From the NCBI RefSeq assembly GCF_900114185.1, contig NZ_FOSE01000001.1, positions 459,749 to 523,748 of the forward strand: a stretch of 64,000 nucleotides of DNA, given 5' to 3'. This document shows positions 40,734 to 51,477 of this stretch, piece by piece (the first letter of the stretch is position 1; every line of letters begins with the position of its first letter). The DNA is from Cellulomonas sp. KH9. Its GTDB lineage: Bacteria > Actinomycetota > Actinomycetes > Actinomycetales > Cellulomonadaceae. Below the pieces are notes generated by a model. The model was not told the DNA's origin. It saw only the letters and a list, made by a program, of their open reading frames with translations, and did no database searches. A program made the position numbers and the translations under genes.

Positions 40734-41315
40734 ATGAGCACCGACGACGAGCGTCCCGTGGCGGACGCGGACCTGCGGGACATCGCGGACAGCGTCGCGT
40801 CCGAGGCCCGCGGGTTCCTCACGACGGTCACCGAGGTGGCGGCCGGGTCGGCACCCGAGGCGTCGCTGCCGCTGCTGCTGCTCGCCCTGTCGGACCTGCT
40901 GGCCGCGGGCGCGCGCCTGGGCGCGACGACGGACGTCGTGCCGCCGTCGCGGTTCGAGCCCGACGTCGGCCCCGACGCCGACCTGGAGCCGCTGCGGGTC
41001 AACCTGGCCAACCTGTTCGACGGCATCGACGAGTACGTCGAGGTCGTCGACCCGCTGCTGGGCCCGGAGGTCGAGGAGTCGACCATCTCCGGCGACCTGG
41101 TCGCGATCGTCGGCGCCGTCACCCAGGGGCTGGCGCACCACGAGCGCGGGCACGTGCTCGAGGCGCTGTGGTGGTGGCAGTTCAGCTACCTGTCGGACTG
41201 GGGCGAGCGGGCGGCGTCCACGCTGCGCGCGATCCAGACGATCCTGGCGCACGTGCGGCTGGACGTGGCGGACGACGTCGCCACCGAGGCGGAGTACGAC
41301 GCGCTCCAGCCCTGA
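40734..41315 (+). CDS. DUF5063 domain protein
   Basis: 193 residues, largely helical and acidic. ALSDLLAAGARLGATTDVVPP, EYVEVVDPLL and LWWWQFSYLSDWGERAASTLRAIQTILAHV match DUF5063, which in actinobacteria is usually directly after recR. ATG has GAGGAGGGGGA upstream. It lies 22 bases after recR and is probably in its transcript. Function unknown, cytoplasmic. Its stop codon lies in a 7-bp repeat. Confidence 0.88.
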   Translation: MSTDDERPVADADLRDIADSVASEARGFLTTVTEVAAGSAPEASLPLLLLALSDLLAAGARLGATTDVVPPSRFEPDVGPDADLEPLRVNLANLFDGIDEYVEVVDPLLGPEVEESTISGDLVAIVGAVTQGLAHHERGHVLEALWWWQFSYLSDWGERAASTLRAIQTILAHVRLDVADDVATEAEYDALQP

Positions 41316-41344
41316 GCCCTGAGCCCTGAGCCCTGAGCCCTGAG
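41310..41344. repeat. 7-bp tandem repeat spanning the DUF5063 stop codon
   Basis: Five copies of CCCTGAG. The heptamer shifts frame at each copy, so TGA occurs in all three frames, and the DUF5063 stop (41313-41315) is in the first copy. Confidence 0.93.
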
Positions 41345-41492
41345 CCCCGCCGCCCGACGGCGAGGGTCGGGTCGCGCCCGGTCCGACGCGCACCGCGCGC
41401 TGGTCCGCCCGCCGGCCGCCGCCCGGTCCGCCGACCGGAGGGGACGACCGGGGGCGGGAGCGTCTGCGGCCGACGGGCGGCGTCGGGGTGCG

Positions 41493-42611
41493 TCAGGCGA
41501 CGCGGGTACCGCGTGCCAGGGTGCGCTGGGGGATCCGCAGGCGGCGGACGGCCGTGACGAACCCGGCCGCACCCAGCAGGAGGTTCACCGCGAGGCCGAA
41601 CGGCCACACCGGGCCACCGTGGGCCCCGGGGGGCACGGCGTGCGACGTGTCCTCCTCGACCCAGCACTCGTCCTGGACCTCCGGCGTGCCCAGGCGCAGG
41701 TCGCGCAGCGTCTGCACGGGGTTGGCGGAGCCCTCGAGCGCGGCGGGGGGCACGGCGCCGTCGGCGACGACGCCGAACGGGTTGATCGCCAGCAGCCACC
41801 ACGTCCACTCGGTCCGGGCGACGGCGCGCTCCTGCACGCTCAGCTCGCACGTCGGCTCCGCCGTGCTCGACCCGATGCCCTCGTCCTGCTGCGCCCAGTA
41901 GTCGTCGCTCACGCCGTACACCTGGACCTCCTGCGTGGTGCTGAGGAACGGGTAGGTCAGGCCGAAGAAGATCGGTGTGAACACCGTGAGCGCCGCGACC
42001 GTCACGAACGTCAGCACCGTGGAGCCGGCGGGCCGCGCCGCGAGCGTCGACCACCCCAGGCCCATCCCGCAGACCGCCGCCAGCAGCAGGGCCGTCAGCA
42101 CCACGACACGCGGCAGCGTCGTGACCGGGACGCCGCCCATGGCGAGCGCGACGAGGAAGAACGGCAGGCTCACCACGAGGAAGGCGCAGGCGCTCGCCCA
42201 GGCGGCCAGCAGCTTGCCGGTGGCGATCTCCGCGGGTGACAGCAGGGTGACCTGCAACGTCGCGAGGGTCCCCGCCGCCCGGTCGCCGTTGACGGCCGTC
42301 GACGTGAGGGTCGGCGTGACCAGCAGGCCCAGCCCCAGGACGAGCGCGGCCACGACGGCGAACAGCAGGGCTCCGCCGTCGTCGGGACGCGCCGTGTCCG
42401 CGCTGAAGAGGGCCAGGACGCCGCCCGCGAGGAGCGTGATCGCCCCCACGACGACGGCCCACACGACGAGCGCGGCCTTCCACCGCGACGAGCGGACCCG
42501 CTGGCGCAGCTCGAGGGCGGCGACGGTGCGCACGCCGTGCCACGTCAGGGTCCAGGTGTCGACCGCGGGCGTGGCCGGTGCGGGTGTCGGGGTGGTCGTC
42601 GTGGCGGTCAT
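41493..42611 (-). CDS. ABC-2 type transporter permease
   Basis: 372 residues with about six helices. ALELRQRVRSSRWKAALVVW, TSTAVNGDRAAGTLATLQVTLLSPAEIATGKLLAAW is the amphipathic segment seen in NosY/GldF-type ABC permeases, before the permease core. A ~120-residue extracytoplasmic loop with two Cys (PTCELS, DECWVEED) is inserted between the last helices. The ATG overlaps the ATPase stop. Substrate unknown. Confidence 0.87.
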   Translation of the reverse strand: MTATTTTPTPAPATPAVDTWTLTWHGVRTVAALELRQRVRSSRWKAALVVWAVVVGAITLLAGGVLALFSADTARPDDGGALLFAVVAALVLGLGLLVTPTLTSTAVNGDRAAGTLATLQVTLLSPAEIATGKLLAAWASACAFLVVSLPFFLVALAMGGVPVTTLPRVVVLTALLLAAVCGMGLGWSTLAARPAGSTVLTFVTVAALTVFTPIFFGLTYPFLSTTQEVQVYGVSDDYWAQQDEGIGSSTAEPTCELSVQERAVARTEWTWWLLAINPFGVVADGAVPPAALEGSANPVQTLRDLRLGTPEVQDECWVEEDTSHAVPPGAHGGPVWPFGLAVNLLLGAAGFVTAVRRLRIPQRTLARGTRVA

Positions 42612-43630
42612 CGCCGCTCCTCCTCCAGTGCGAGGTACGCCTGCTCGAGCGCACCGGCGGCGGGTGCCGACGACACGAGGGGGACACCGGCCGTGACCGC
42701 GTCGCGCAGCAGCGCGGCCGCACCGGTCTCGCCGTCGACGTCGACGAGCACACCGCCGGCGGCGTCGGGGTCGGTGGGGCGCCCGGCACCGTCCGGCCGG
42801 TACCCGACGCCGGACGCGTCGAGCCAGTCCGTCAGCGTGCGCAGCGACAGCGCACGCACGTGCCAGGTGCGCCGGCCCGCCGTCGCGTCGGCCTCGGACA
42901 TCCCGGCGACCGTGCGGCCGCGCGAGAGGAACACCGCGTCGTCGGCCATCTCGTCCAGCTCGGACAGCACGTGCGAGGACACGAGGACGGTGCGCCCCTC
43001 GTCGGCCAGCCGCCGCAGCAGGATCCGCAGGTCCACGCGGGAGCGCGGGTCCAGCCCGCTGGCCGGCTCGTCGAGCAGCAGCACCTGCGGGTCGTGGACC
43101 AGCGCCCGTGCCAGGCCGAGGCGCTGCTTCTGGCCCCGCGAGAGCACCGCGGCCGGCTGGTCGGCGTACTCGGACAGGTGCACGGTCGCCAGCAGCTCGT
43201 CGACGCGCGCCGCGGTGCGGGTGCGGTCCACGCGGTACGCGTCGGCGAAGGTGGTGAGGACCTCCCGCGCCGTCAGGGAGTCCCAGGTGCCGAACGCGTC
43301 CGGCATCCACCCGGTGCGCGCGCGGGCGGCGGCGCTGTCCGTCACGGGGTCGTGGCCCGCGACCCGCACCTGGCCGGAGTCGGGCACGAGGAGCCCGGCC
43401 AGCACGAGCAGGAGCGTCGTCTTGCCGGAGCCGTTGGGGCCGACGAGGGCGGTGACCGCCCCGGCCCGCGCGACGAGGTCGGCGCCGTCCAGCGCCCGCA
43501 CGGCGCCGAAGGCGCGGCGCAGGCCGACCACCTCGATGCCGGGGGCGGGGGTCGCGACGGCCTGCGCCGAGGGCCCGGGAGCAGCGGGGCCGGGGACGTC
43601 GGGTGGCGGGGGCGGTGCGTCGGCTGCCAT
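42608..43630 (-). CDS. ABC transporter ATP-binding protein
   Basis: 340 residues. A Pro-rich start of ~30 residues, Walker A GPNGSGKTT, signature LSRGQKQRLGLARAL, Walker B VLLLDEPASGLDPRSR and SSHVLSEL follow the CcmA/NatA layout. The C-terminal ~110 residues hold an extra DUF4162-like part. First gene of a two-gene operon with the permease; leaderless start at ATG 43630. Confidence 0.92.
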   Translation of the reverse strand: MAADAPPPPPDVPGPAAPGPSAQAVATPAPGIEVVGLRRAFGAVRALDGADLVARAGAVTALVGPNGSGKTTLLLVLAGLLVPDSGQVRVAGHDPVTDSAAARARTGWMPDAFGTWDSLTAREVLTTFADAYRVDRTRTAARVDELLATVHLSEYADQPAAVLSRGQKQRLGLARALVHDPQVLLLDEPASGLDPRSRVDLRILLRRLADEGRTVLVSSHVLSELDEMADDAVFLSRGRTVAGMSEADATAGRRTWHVRALSLRTLTDWLDASGVGYRPDGAGRPTDPDAAGGVLVDVDGETGAAALLRDAVTAGVPLVSSAPAAGALEQAYLALEEERR

Positions 43631-43636
43631 GACGCC

Positions 43637-43642
43637 ACGCTA
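43637..43642 (-). promoter_or_regulatory. -10 box TAGCGT for the ABC operon
   Basis: Minus-strand TAGCGT ends 6 bases before ATG 43630. Confidence 0.55.
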
Positions 43643-43794
43643 GGAGCCCACCCGGGGCGGCGGGGTCCCCCTGCGGGTGGACCGCACCCGAACGGCCCTG
43701 GGCCCCCGGAGGGACGGGGTGCCCTGACGGGTAGCCGGCCCACGGGCAGCCGGGTCACCCGTGGACGGCCCGTCCCGCGACGCTGACGCGGGGT

Positions 43795-43800
43795 TACCCT
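43795..43800 (+). promoter_or_regulatory. -10 box TACCCT of the thioredoxin-like gene
   Basis: Start near 43807 leaves a short leader with GGGAGGAGG before ATG 43831. Confidence 0.45.
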
Positions 43801-43830
43801 GGCGCCTCGCACCCGCGGGAGGAGGTCGGT

Positions 43831-44325
43831 ATGGCAGACGTCGCGCTCGTCGTCGCCGTCCTCGCCCTCGCGTCCGTCCTGGGGGCCGCGTGGCGTGCCC
43901 GCAACGGCCGCTTCCGGCCGGCGGACGTCGCACGACCCGCGGACCCGGCCGGGCCGGCGGTCGGCGGCCCCGGCACGCCGGCCGTCGACGTCCTGGGCGC
44001 CGCCGACGTCGGAGCGCCCCTGGGTGACCGGGCGACGTTCGTCCAGCTCTCGTCCGAGGTGTGCGCCGCCTGCCGCAGCACCCGGGTCGCGCTCGCGGGC
44101 GTCGCGGCCGACGAGCCCGGTGTCGTGCACGTCGAGCTCGACGTCGCGGAGCACCTGGACCTCGTCCGCCGGCTGGGTGTCATGCGCACCCCCACGACCC
44201 TCGTCCTCGGGCCCCGGGGCCGCATCGTCGGCCGCATGTCCGGCGCCACGGACCGGCGCCAGGCGCTCGCCGCACTGGAGTCCTGTCCGGCGCCCGAGTC
44301 CTGTCCGGGCGCCGCCGCAGCCTGA
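43831..44325 (+). CDS. Membrane-anchored thioredoxin-like protein
   Basis: 164 residues. An N-terminal helix (ALVVAVLALASVLGAAW) precedes a thioredoxin fold with the active site C-x2-C at Cys78-Cys81 in EVCAACRST. The cis-Pro loop MRTPTTLVLGPRGR and GATDRRQALAALESC close the domain. The topology puts the domain outside the membrane. It pairs with the downstream DUF4395 gene, a common actinobacterial combination for oxidative or thiol homeostasis. Confidence 0.85.
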   Translation: MADVALVVAVLALASVLGAAWRARNGRFRPADVARPADPAGPAVGGPGTPAVDVLGAADVGAPLGDRATFVQLSSEVCAACRSTRVALAGVAADEPGVVHVELDVAEHLDLVRRLGVMRTPTTLVLGPRGRIVGRMSGATDRRQALAALESCPAPESCPGAAAA

Positions 44326-44526
44326 CGCACCGCGCGCCCTGGGCGGCGTCGTCGTCACCGGCCGGTCCCGTCCCGGCGGCATCGGCCCACGCCCCGGTCC
44401 CGTCGGCCCGTCGGGACGTCCGCCTCCCGTGCCGGACCGCGACGCGCCGTCCGGCCGGGTCTCCCGGGGTCCTGCGCCCGCCCCGACGCCCTGCCTCCAG
44501 CCCCGTCCCCAGCAAGGAGCACTCCC

Positions 44527-44988
44527 GTGACCGCACTGCGTCCACCAGGTCCCCCCGCCGGCGGCATCGACCCGCGCGGTCCGCGCGTCGGCGCCGGCAT
44601 CAACGCCGTCCTGCTCGTCGTCGTCCTGCTGCTCGGCGGCGGCGCGCCCGCCACGGCCGTGCTCGCCGTCGTCGCCGCGGGCTTCGCGCTCGGCGCCGTG
44701 CGCGGCGTGCCGGGCACGTGGCAGGCGTGGGTGTTCGGGCGCGTCGTCCGTCCGCGCCTCGCTCCGCCGACCGACCTCGAGGACCCGCGGCCCCCGCGGT
44801 TCGCCCAGGTCGTGGGCCTCGTGATCACGGGTCTCGGCGTCGTGCTCGGCCTGCTCGGTCTCGCGTGGGCCGTGCCGGCCGCCGCGGCAGTCGCCCTCGC
44901 GGCGGCGTTCCTCAACGCGGCGTTCGGCCTGTGCCTCGGGTGCGAGATGTACCTCCTCGGCCTGCGCCTGCGGACCCGCTCCGCCTGA
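44527..44988 (+). CDS. DUF4395 membrane protein
   Basis: 153 residues, four helices. GIDPRGPRVGAGINAVLLVV, then FAQVVGLVITGLGVVLGLL and ALAAAFLNAAFGLCLGCEMYLL match DUF4395, whose C-terminal GLCLGCE has two Cys. The family is regularly beside thioredoxin-like proteins, as here, and may exchange thiols with them across the membrane. GTG at 44527 has AAGGAG upstream. The 201 bases between the two genes show no gene. Confidence 0.86.
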   Translation: MTALRPPGPPAGGIDPRGPRVGAGINAVLLVVVLLLGGGAPATAVLAVVAAGFALGAVRGVPGTWQAWVFGRVVRPRLAPPTDLEDPRPPRFAQVVGLVITGLGVVLGLLGLAWAVPAAAAVALAAAFLNAAFGLCLGCEMYLLGLRLRTRSA

Positions 44989-45042
44989 CGCCCGGCTCCG
45001 TCCTCCCGTCCCGCCGGTCGAGCGGGCGATCCACCGACCGGT

Positions 45043-45083
45043 GCCCGGCGCACTCTCCCCGTGGTGGGGAGGGGGCGCCGGGC
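45043..45083. terminator. Bidirectional terminator
   Basis: GCCCGGCGC and GCGCCGGGC enclose CTCCCC/GGGGAG, between convergent DUF4395 and CBM2 genes. Confidence 0.82.
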
Positions 45084-45093
45084 GGCCGCGGGG

Positions 45094-46356
45094 TCAGCAG
45101 CCCGTGCGGGACGTCCCGACGACCACGTCGTCGTACCAGAGCGTGTCCGCGCCGTCGCCGTAGCTCTCCCAGCCGAGCCGGAGGTCCACCAGGCGCGGGG
45201 TCCACGCCTTGGCGAGCCACTGGCCGTCGACGTCGTGCGTCGGGGTGCCGTCGGCGACCAGGCCGGTCACCTGGGTCCCGTCGAGCCAGGTCGTCAGGCG
45301 GCCGGCCGGGTCGACCAGGGCCTCGACGCACGCCCACTGCCCGGTCGGCAGCGGCCGGCTCAGCGCGACGCCCGCCGGGCTCTGCTCGGGCAGGGTGGCG
45401 TCGTCGGACGCGCGGTTCCACTGCAGGGCGCCGTTCTGGCCGCCCATGCGCAGGTCCTTGCCCCCGTCGGCGGCGTCCTGCAGGGCCATGAACGTCACGT
45501 GCGACGTCGGCAGCGGCGTGGTGTGACGCACCCAGAACCGCAGGTACGTGGGCTGACCGGCCGTGCCCGCGACCGCCCCGTCCGCGCGGACGAACACGTG
45601 GTTGCAGTAGCCGACCGCGCCGTTCACGCGCAGCGAGCGCGTCCCGGTGCGCGCCACCGCAGAGTCGATGCTCGCGGTCCCGGTGCCCGAGCAGTCCGGG
45701 TGCACGACGGTCCAGGGCGCGGCGGGCGTGGTGCCCGTCTGCTGCTCGAAGCCGTCGCAGAACGCGCCGGAGCAGGTGCCGGGCACCGGGGTGGGCGTGG
45801 GTGTGACGGTGGGCGTGGGCGTGACCGTCGGCGTGGGCGTGACCGACGGCGTCGGCGTGACCGACGGCGTCGGCGTGGCCGTCACCGTCGGCGTGGCCGA
45901 CGGGGTGGGTGTCGGGGTCGGGGTCCCGGTGGACCCGCCCTGGCCGTCGCACGGCACGCCGTCGAGCCGCACGTCGGCCGGCGGGGTGGGCGTCGACGTC
46001 GACGTCCCCTGGAACCCGAAGGACACGGTCGCGCCCGCCGCCAGCGCGCCGTTCCACGGCGCGTTGGTCACCGTGACCGTCGCGCCGGACTGGGTGGCCG
46101 TCGCGCTCCACGCGTTGCCGACCCGCGCCCCGGGGGCGAGGTCGAACGTGAGCGTCCAGCCGGACCGCGCCGGACCGGTGGTCAGGCGTGCCTCGGTGAC
46201 GAAGCCGCCGGGCCACGCGTTGGTGGCCCACTCGACGCGGCAGGTGTCGACGGCCTGGGCGCCGACGGCACCGGCGAGGCCGACGGCCGTCACGGCGACC
46301 GCCGCGAGCGCGGCGAGGAGCGCGCGGGCACGCGCGATCGGGCGGGTGGTGGTCAT
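45094..46356 (-). CDS. Secreted CBM2 protein with Cip1-like C-terminal domain
   Basis: 420 residues. Signal peptide to about residue 35 (AVGAQA), then a CBM2 cellulose-binding domain starting [14 protein letters not shown] with [30 protein letters not shown] and a closing Cys. A linker of TPTP repeats runs ~140-190. The last ~220 residues ([52 protein letters not shown]) look like a jelly-roll polysaccharide-lyase/Cip1-like domain; that match is tentative. Secreted. ATG 46356 has GGGGAGA upstream and a LacI-like half-site about 100 bases before it. Confidence 0.78.
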   Translation of the reverse strand: MTTTRPIARARALLAALAAVAVTAVGLAGAVGAQAVDTCRVEWATNAWPGGFVTEARLTTGPARSGWTLTFDLAPGARVGNAWSATATQSGATVTVTNAPWNGALAAGATVSFGFQGTSTSTPTPPADVRLDGVPCDGQGGSTGTPTPTPTPSATPTVTATPTPSVTPTPSVTPTPTVTPTPTVTPTPTPVPGTCSGAFCDGFEQQTGTTPAAPWTVVHPDCSGTGTASIDSAVARTGTRSLRVNGAVGYCNHVFVRADGAVAGTAGQPTYLRFWVRHTTPLPTSHVTFMALQDAADGGKDLRMGGQNGALQWNRASDDATLPEQSPAGVALSRPLPTGQWACVEALVDPAGRLTTWLDGTQVTGLVADGTPTHDVDGQWLAKAWTPRLVDLRLGWESYGDGADTLWYDDVVVGTSRTGC

Positions 46357-46455
46357 GGTTCTCCCCTGCGTGGCGCGTGGTGCGGCGCGTCCTGGGACGG
46401 CGTCGCGCTCGTCCCCGTGAGCGTGCGCCCCGGCCGCTGGTCGCCGCCAGGTCCC

Positions 46456-46469
46456 CAATCGCTTCACCA
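46456..46469. promoter_or_regulatory. Possible LacI-type operator before the CBM2 gene
   Basis: Read on the minus strand, GGTGAAGCGATTGG shares the GAAGCG core with the sites before the GH127 and GH48 genes. Nine of twelve positions agree; weak on its own. Confidence 0.3.
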
Positions 46470-46528
46470 GCGCCGGACCCTCGCGTCCGCCATGCGAAAT
46501 CGCGGGCGTCCGCATCCTGGGCCGGGCC

Positions 46529-46534
46529 TACACT
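46529..46534 (+). promoter_or_regulatory. -10 box TACACT of lysC
   Basis: Would start transcription near 46541 with a ~34-nt leader. Confidence 0.5.
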
Positions 46535-46574
46535 CGCGGGGTCCCTGACCGCCCGTCCGGAAGCGTCCGATCCC

Positions 46575-48897
<2,323 letters not shown>

Positions 48898-48912
48898 CGC
48901 ACCGCGCCCGGC

Positions 48913-49719
48913 CTACCGGTCCACGCCCTGCCCGAGCTCCTCGCCCGGCCGGGCGGGCCGGGCCGGTGCCGGTACCGCCGGCGGCAGCGAGGTGGCGTCG
49001 GGCCGGCCCGCAGGGGTGGCCGACGACGCCTCCCCGGACGGCCGGACCGGGAGCTCGCTGCCGCTGAGGAGCAACCGGCCGGCGTGCACCTTGGCCTCGG
49101 ACACGTCGTCCTGCTCCCACAGGGCCATGAGCAGACGCAGGTCCCCGCCCGTGTACCCGGCCGCCCAGAAGGCGTCGAGCGCCTCCTCCTGCTCGTGGGC
49201 TGCCACGTCCCCCGGCGAGTGGACGCCCGGCTCGACCGGCAGCGGCTCGCCGTCCAGCAGCAGCTGACCGGCGCGCGCCTTGGTCTCGATCATCTCGGTG
49301 CCCCACAGCTCGCTGAGCACCGCGGCGTCGTCGACGTCGTAGGAGCCCCAGAACGCCTCGTACTGCGCGCGGGTGTACCCCGGCGGCATGGGCGACCACT
49401 CGATGCCCACCGCCTGGGCCGCGCCCTCGACGGCCCGCGCCACGTTCGAGTACGGGTTGGCGGCGGCAGCCGCGCCGGCACCGGCGACCGCGAGCGTGCC
49501 GGTCACCAGCCCGGCCGCGAGGATCTTGCCCCCGCGGTGCAGCGCGCGCACGGGTGCCGGCTCCGCGGCCTGCGCGGCCGCGCGCAGGCGCGCGGCCGCG
49601 TCGTCGAGGCGCGGCTGCTGCGCGGCGGCCCGCGCGTGCAGGGTGCGGGTGATCCGTGCGGCCAGCTCGTCGTCGGTGGCCGGGAACGGGGGCGGGTCGC
49701 CCCGGTGCTGCTCGCTCAT
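48913..49719 (-). CDS. Membrane protein with cytoplasmic helix and extracellular FW/ETKARAG repeats (putative anti-sigma)
   Basis: 268 residues. Residues 1-62 are charged and helical (DDELAARITRTLHARAA, AAARLRAAAQ), 66-87 form one membrane helix, and the outside part holds two copies of a ~50-residue module at 114-163 and 176-225: (YT)xxQYxAFWxxxYxxxDxxxLxxLW, then ETKARAGQLLLDGxPLPV; the second copy is diverged. A Pro-rich tail follows. The start overlaps the sigma-factor stop (ATGA). Gene order and topology suggest an anti-sigma factor whose sensor domain is the repeat; I recognise no known anti-sigma motif. Confidence 0.7.
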   Translation of the reverse strand: MSEQHRGDPPPFPATDDELAARITRTLHARAAAQQPRLDDAAARLRAAAQAAEPAPVRALHRGGKILAAGLVTGTLAVAGAGAAAAANPYSNVARAVEGAAQAVGIEWSPMPPGYTRAQYEAFWGSYDVDDAAVLSELWGTEMIETKARAGQLLLDGEPLPVEPGVHSPGDVAAHEQEEALDAFWAAGYTGGDLRLLMALWEQDDVSEAKVHAGRLLLSGSELPVRPSGEASSATPAGRPDATSLPPAVPAPARPARPGEELGQGVDR

Positions 49720-50360
49720 CGTGGCTCCGGTGGGGTGGTGAGGTCGGTCTGGCGCAGCGCGGCCAGGGCGCGGGAGGCATGGGAACGGACGGTGGCGGCC
49801 GACGTGCCGAGGACGCTCGCGATCTCCGGGTCGGTCAGGCCCTCGTAGTAGCGCAGCACGAGGACCGTGCGCTGCCGTGGCGGCAACGAGGCGAGGTGCT
49901 GCCACATCGCGTCGTCCTGCGCGACGTCCGCGTGGTCGACGTACGGGTCGGCGTGCGCGGCCAGCACGTCGTCCGCGGCGGGGTGGATGGTCCGCACGTG
50001 CCAGCGTCGGCGCCACGACAGGTGCTCGTTGGTCACCATGCGCCGCAGGTACAGGTCGGGCCGGGCCATCAGCGAGATGCGGGTCCAGCGCACGTGGGCG
50101 CGCAGCAGCACCTCCTGCACGAGGTCGGCGGCCGTGTGGCCGTCGCCCGTGAGGACCGTGGCGTACCGCAGCAGGCCGGGCAGGTGGTCGCGGACGACGT
50201 CGTCGAGGGCGCGGGCCGCGTCGTCCCGCACGTCGCCGGCCGGTGCGTCGTCCGGCGGGCCGTGGACCGTCGCGGGTGCCCTGCGTGCGCGCACGCGCGC
50301 GGGCCCGACGAGGGGGACGGCGGCGCTGTCCGGCCCGGCGGACCGCATCCAGGTGGTCAT
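49716..50360 (-). CDS. SigE-family RNA polymerase sigma factor
   Basis: 214 residues. An extra ~55-residue N-terminus precedes region 2 (DHLPGLLRYATVLTGDGHTAADLVQEVLLRAHVRW and PDLYLRRMVTNEHLSWRRRW) and region 4 (LASLPPRQRTVLVLRYYEGLTDPEIASVLGTSAATVRSHASRAL). This is the compact two-domain layout of the actinobacterial SigE-family extracytoplasmic-function factors. It overlaps both neighbours by four bases, so amidoligase, sigma and membrane protein are translated as a unit. It may drive its own operon; a candidate site is the direct repeat at 52168-52201. Confidence 0.9.
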   Translation of the reverse strand: MTTWMRSAGPDSAAVPLVGPARVRARRAPATVHGPPDDAPAGDVRDDAARALDDVVRDHLPGLLRYATVLTGDGHTAADLVQEVLLRAHVRWTRISLMARPDLYLRRMVTNEHLSWRRRWHVRTIHPAADDVLAAHADPYVDHADVAQDDAMWQHLASLPPRQRTVLVLRYYEGLTDPEIASVLGTSAATVRSHASRALAALRQTDLTTPPEPR

Positions 50361-51442
50361 CGGGCGACCACCCCCGTGAGGTCGGCGAGCGCGGCGCGCG
50401 GGTCGTGCAGCGCCCGCGCCCCGGGTCGTGGCAGCGGCGCGGGGTCGAGGCAGCGCAGCAGCAGGCGCTCGACGAGCGCGGCGTCGCGGACGATCGCGCG
50501 TCCGTCGATCCTGCCGGGCAGGATGCGCACCTCGACGGTGTCGCGCAGGCGGCGCTCCGCGACGAGCTGGGTGAGGTTCACGTCGGCGTACTTGGTGAGG
50601 CCGATCGCGTGCGCCTCGGCCCGCAGCGCCGCCCAACCCGCGTCGTCGTCCGCCCACGGCCGCTCGACCAGCGCGACGAGGGCGTCGGGCAGGGGGGCCA
50701 GGCGGCGGCAGGCCCGGTTGGTGGCGAGCGCCGCCCACAGCGGCTCGCGCCAGTGCGCGAACAGCCGCACCAGGTTGGCGAACGCCGCGGGGCGGCGGAA
50801 GGGCGCACCGTCGACGTGGACATGCACGGCGGCCTCCTGCGGGACGGTGAAGCCGAGCTCGCGGGCCGGGGACAGCAGGCGCTCGAGGGCGTGCGCGTGG
50901 CCGGTGACGAGCGGTGGCGTGACGACCTCGCACGGGCGCTCCCGCCCGGTGGGCAGGGGCAGCGCGACGGCGATCGTCGCACCGGTCGCGTCGTTGACGC
51001 GCGCCGCCCGGGGGAAGACGTCCGCCCGCACGCCGAACAGGTCCGCGACGGGGTCGAGCACGGTGGCCAGCGGCGCGGCGGGGTCCGCGTGGCGGGCGAT
51101 CAGCCGCAGCAGCCTCGCGTCGTCCGAGAGCAGCCGGTACCACCCCCGGTGCCCGGGCCGCGCGTGCGACCCGGGCACCGGGGCGAGGTCCGCCTCGATG
51201 GTGATGTCGTCCACCAGACGTGCCACCGGCTCCCCTCGCGCGTCGACGACGTCGAACGCCGGTGACAGGTGGCGGAAGACACCCACGCCCGGCACCGCCG
51301 ACGGCTCGCTGTCCGTGTGGAAGGACCGGTGCACGGCGCCGCCGTGGCGCTCGGCGACGACGGTCGCCAGGTCCTGCCGGTCGGAGCCCGCGGGGGCCAG
51401 CAGCTCGATCTCGAACCCCGTGCGCAGCGACAGCTCGTCCAC
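50357..51442 (-). CDS. Amidoligase-fold enzyme (glutamine-synthetase-like ligase)
   Basis: 361 residues from GTG 51442 with GAGAGGA upstream. TGFEIELL at residues 8-15 is the first conserved acidic strand of the Amidoligase_2 family. AAVHVHVDGAPFRRPAAFANLVRLF supplies the H-x-H-x-D and N of the middle, and LTKYADVNLTQLV with RDTVEVRILPG gives the late E-x-R. These residues line the ATP/metal site in the glutamine-synthetase/GCS-like fold. Members are predicted to form amide or peptide bonds, sometimes modifying proteins. Next to two repeat proteins, it may modify one of them; that is inference. Confidence 0.82.
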   Translation of the reverse strand: MDELSLRTGFEIELLAPAGSDRQDLATVVAERHGGAVHRSFHTDSEPSAVPGVGVFRHLSPAFDVVDARGEPVARLVDDITIEADLAPVPGSHARPGHRGWYRLLSDDARLLRLIARHADPAAPLATVLDPVADLFGVRADVFPRAARVNDATGATIAVALPLPTGRERPCEVVTPPLVTGHAHALERLLSPARELGFTVPQEAAVHVHVDGAPFRRPAAFANLVRLFAHWREPLWAALATNRACRRLAPLPDALVALVERPWADDDAGWAALRAEAHAIGLTKYADVNLTQLVAERRLRDTVEVRILPGRIDGRAIVRDAALVERLLLRCLDPAPLPRPGARALHDPRAALADLTGVVAR

Positions 51443-51477
51443 GTCGGTCCTCTCGTCGGTGGTGCCGGGCGGTCGGG

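Noticed and set aside
49716..51143. 475-codon frame as one sigma-factor protein
   Set aside because: The part upstream of 50360 lies antisense-free but in the wrong frame across the amidoligase gene; only the ATG at 50360 starts recognisable sigma domains.
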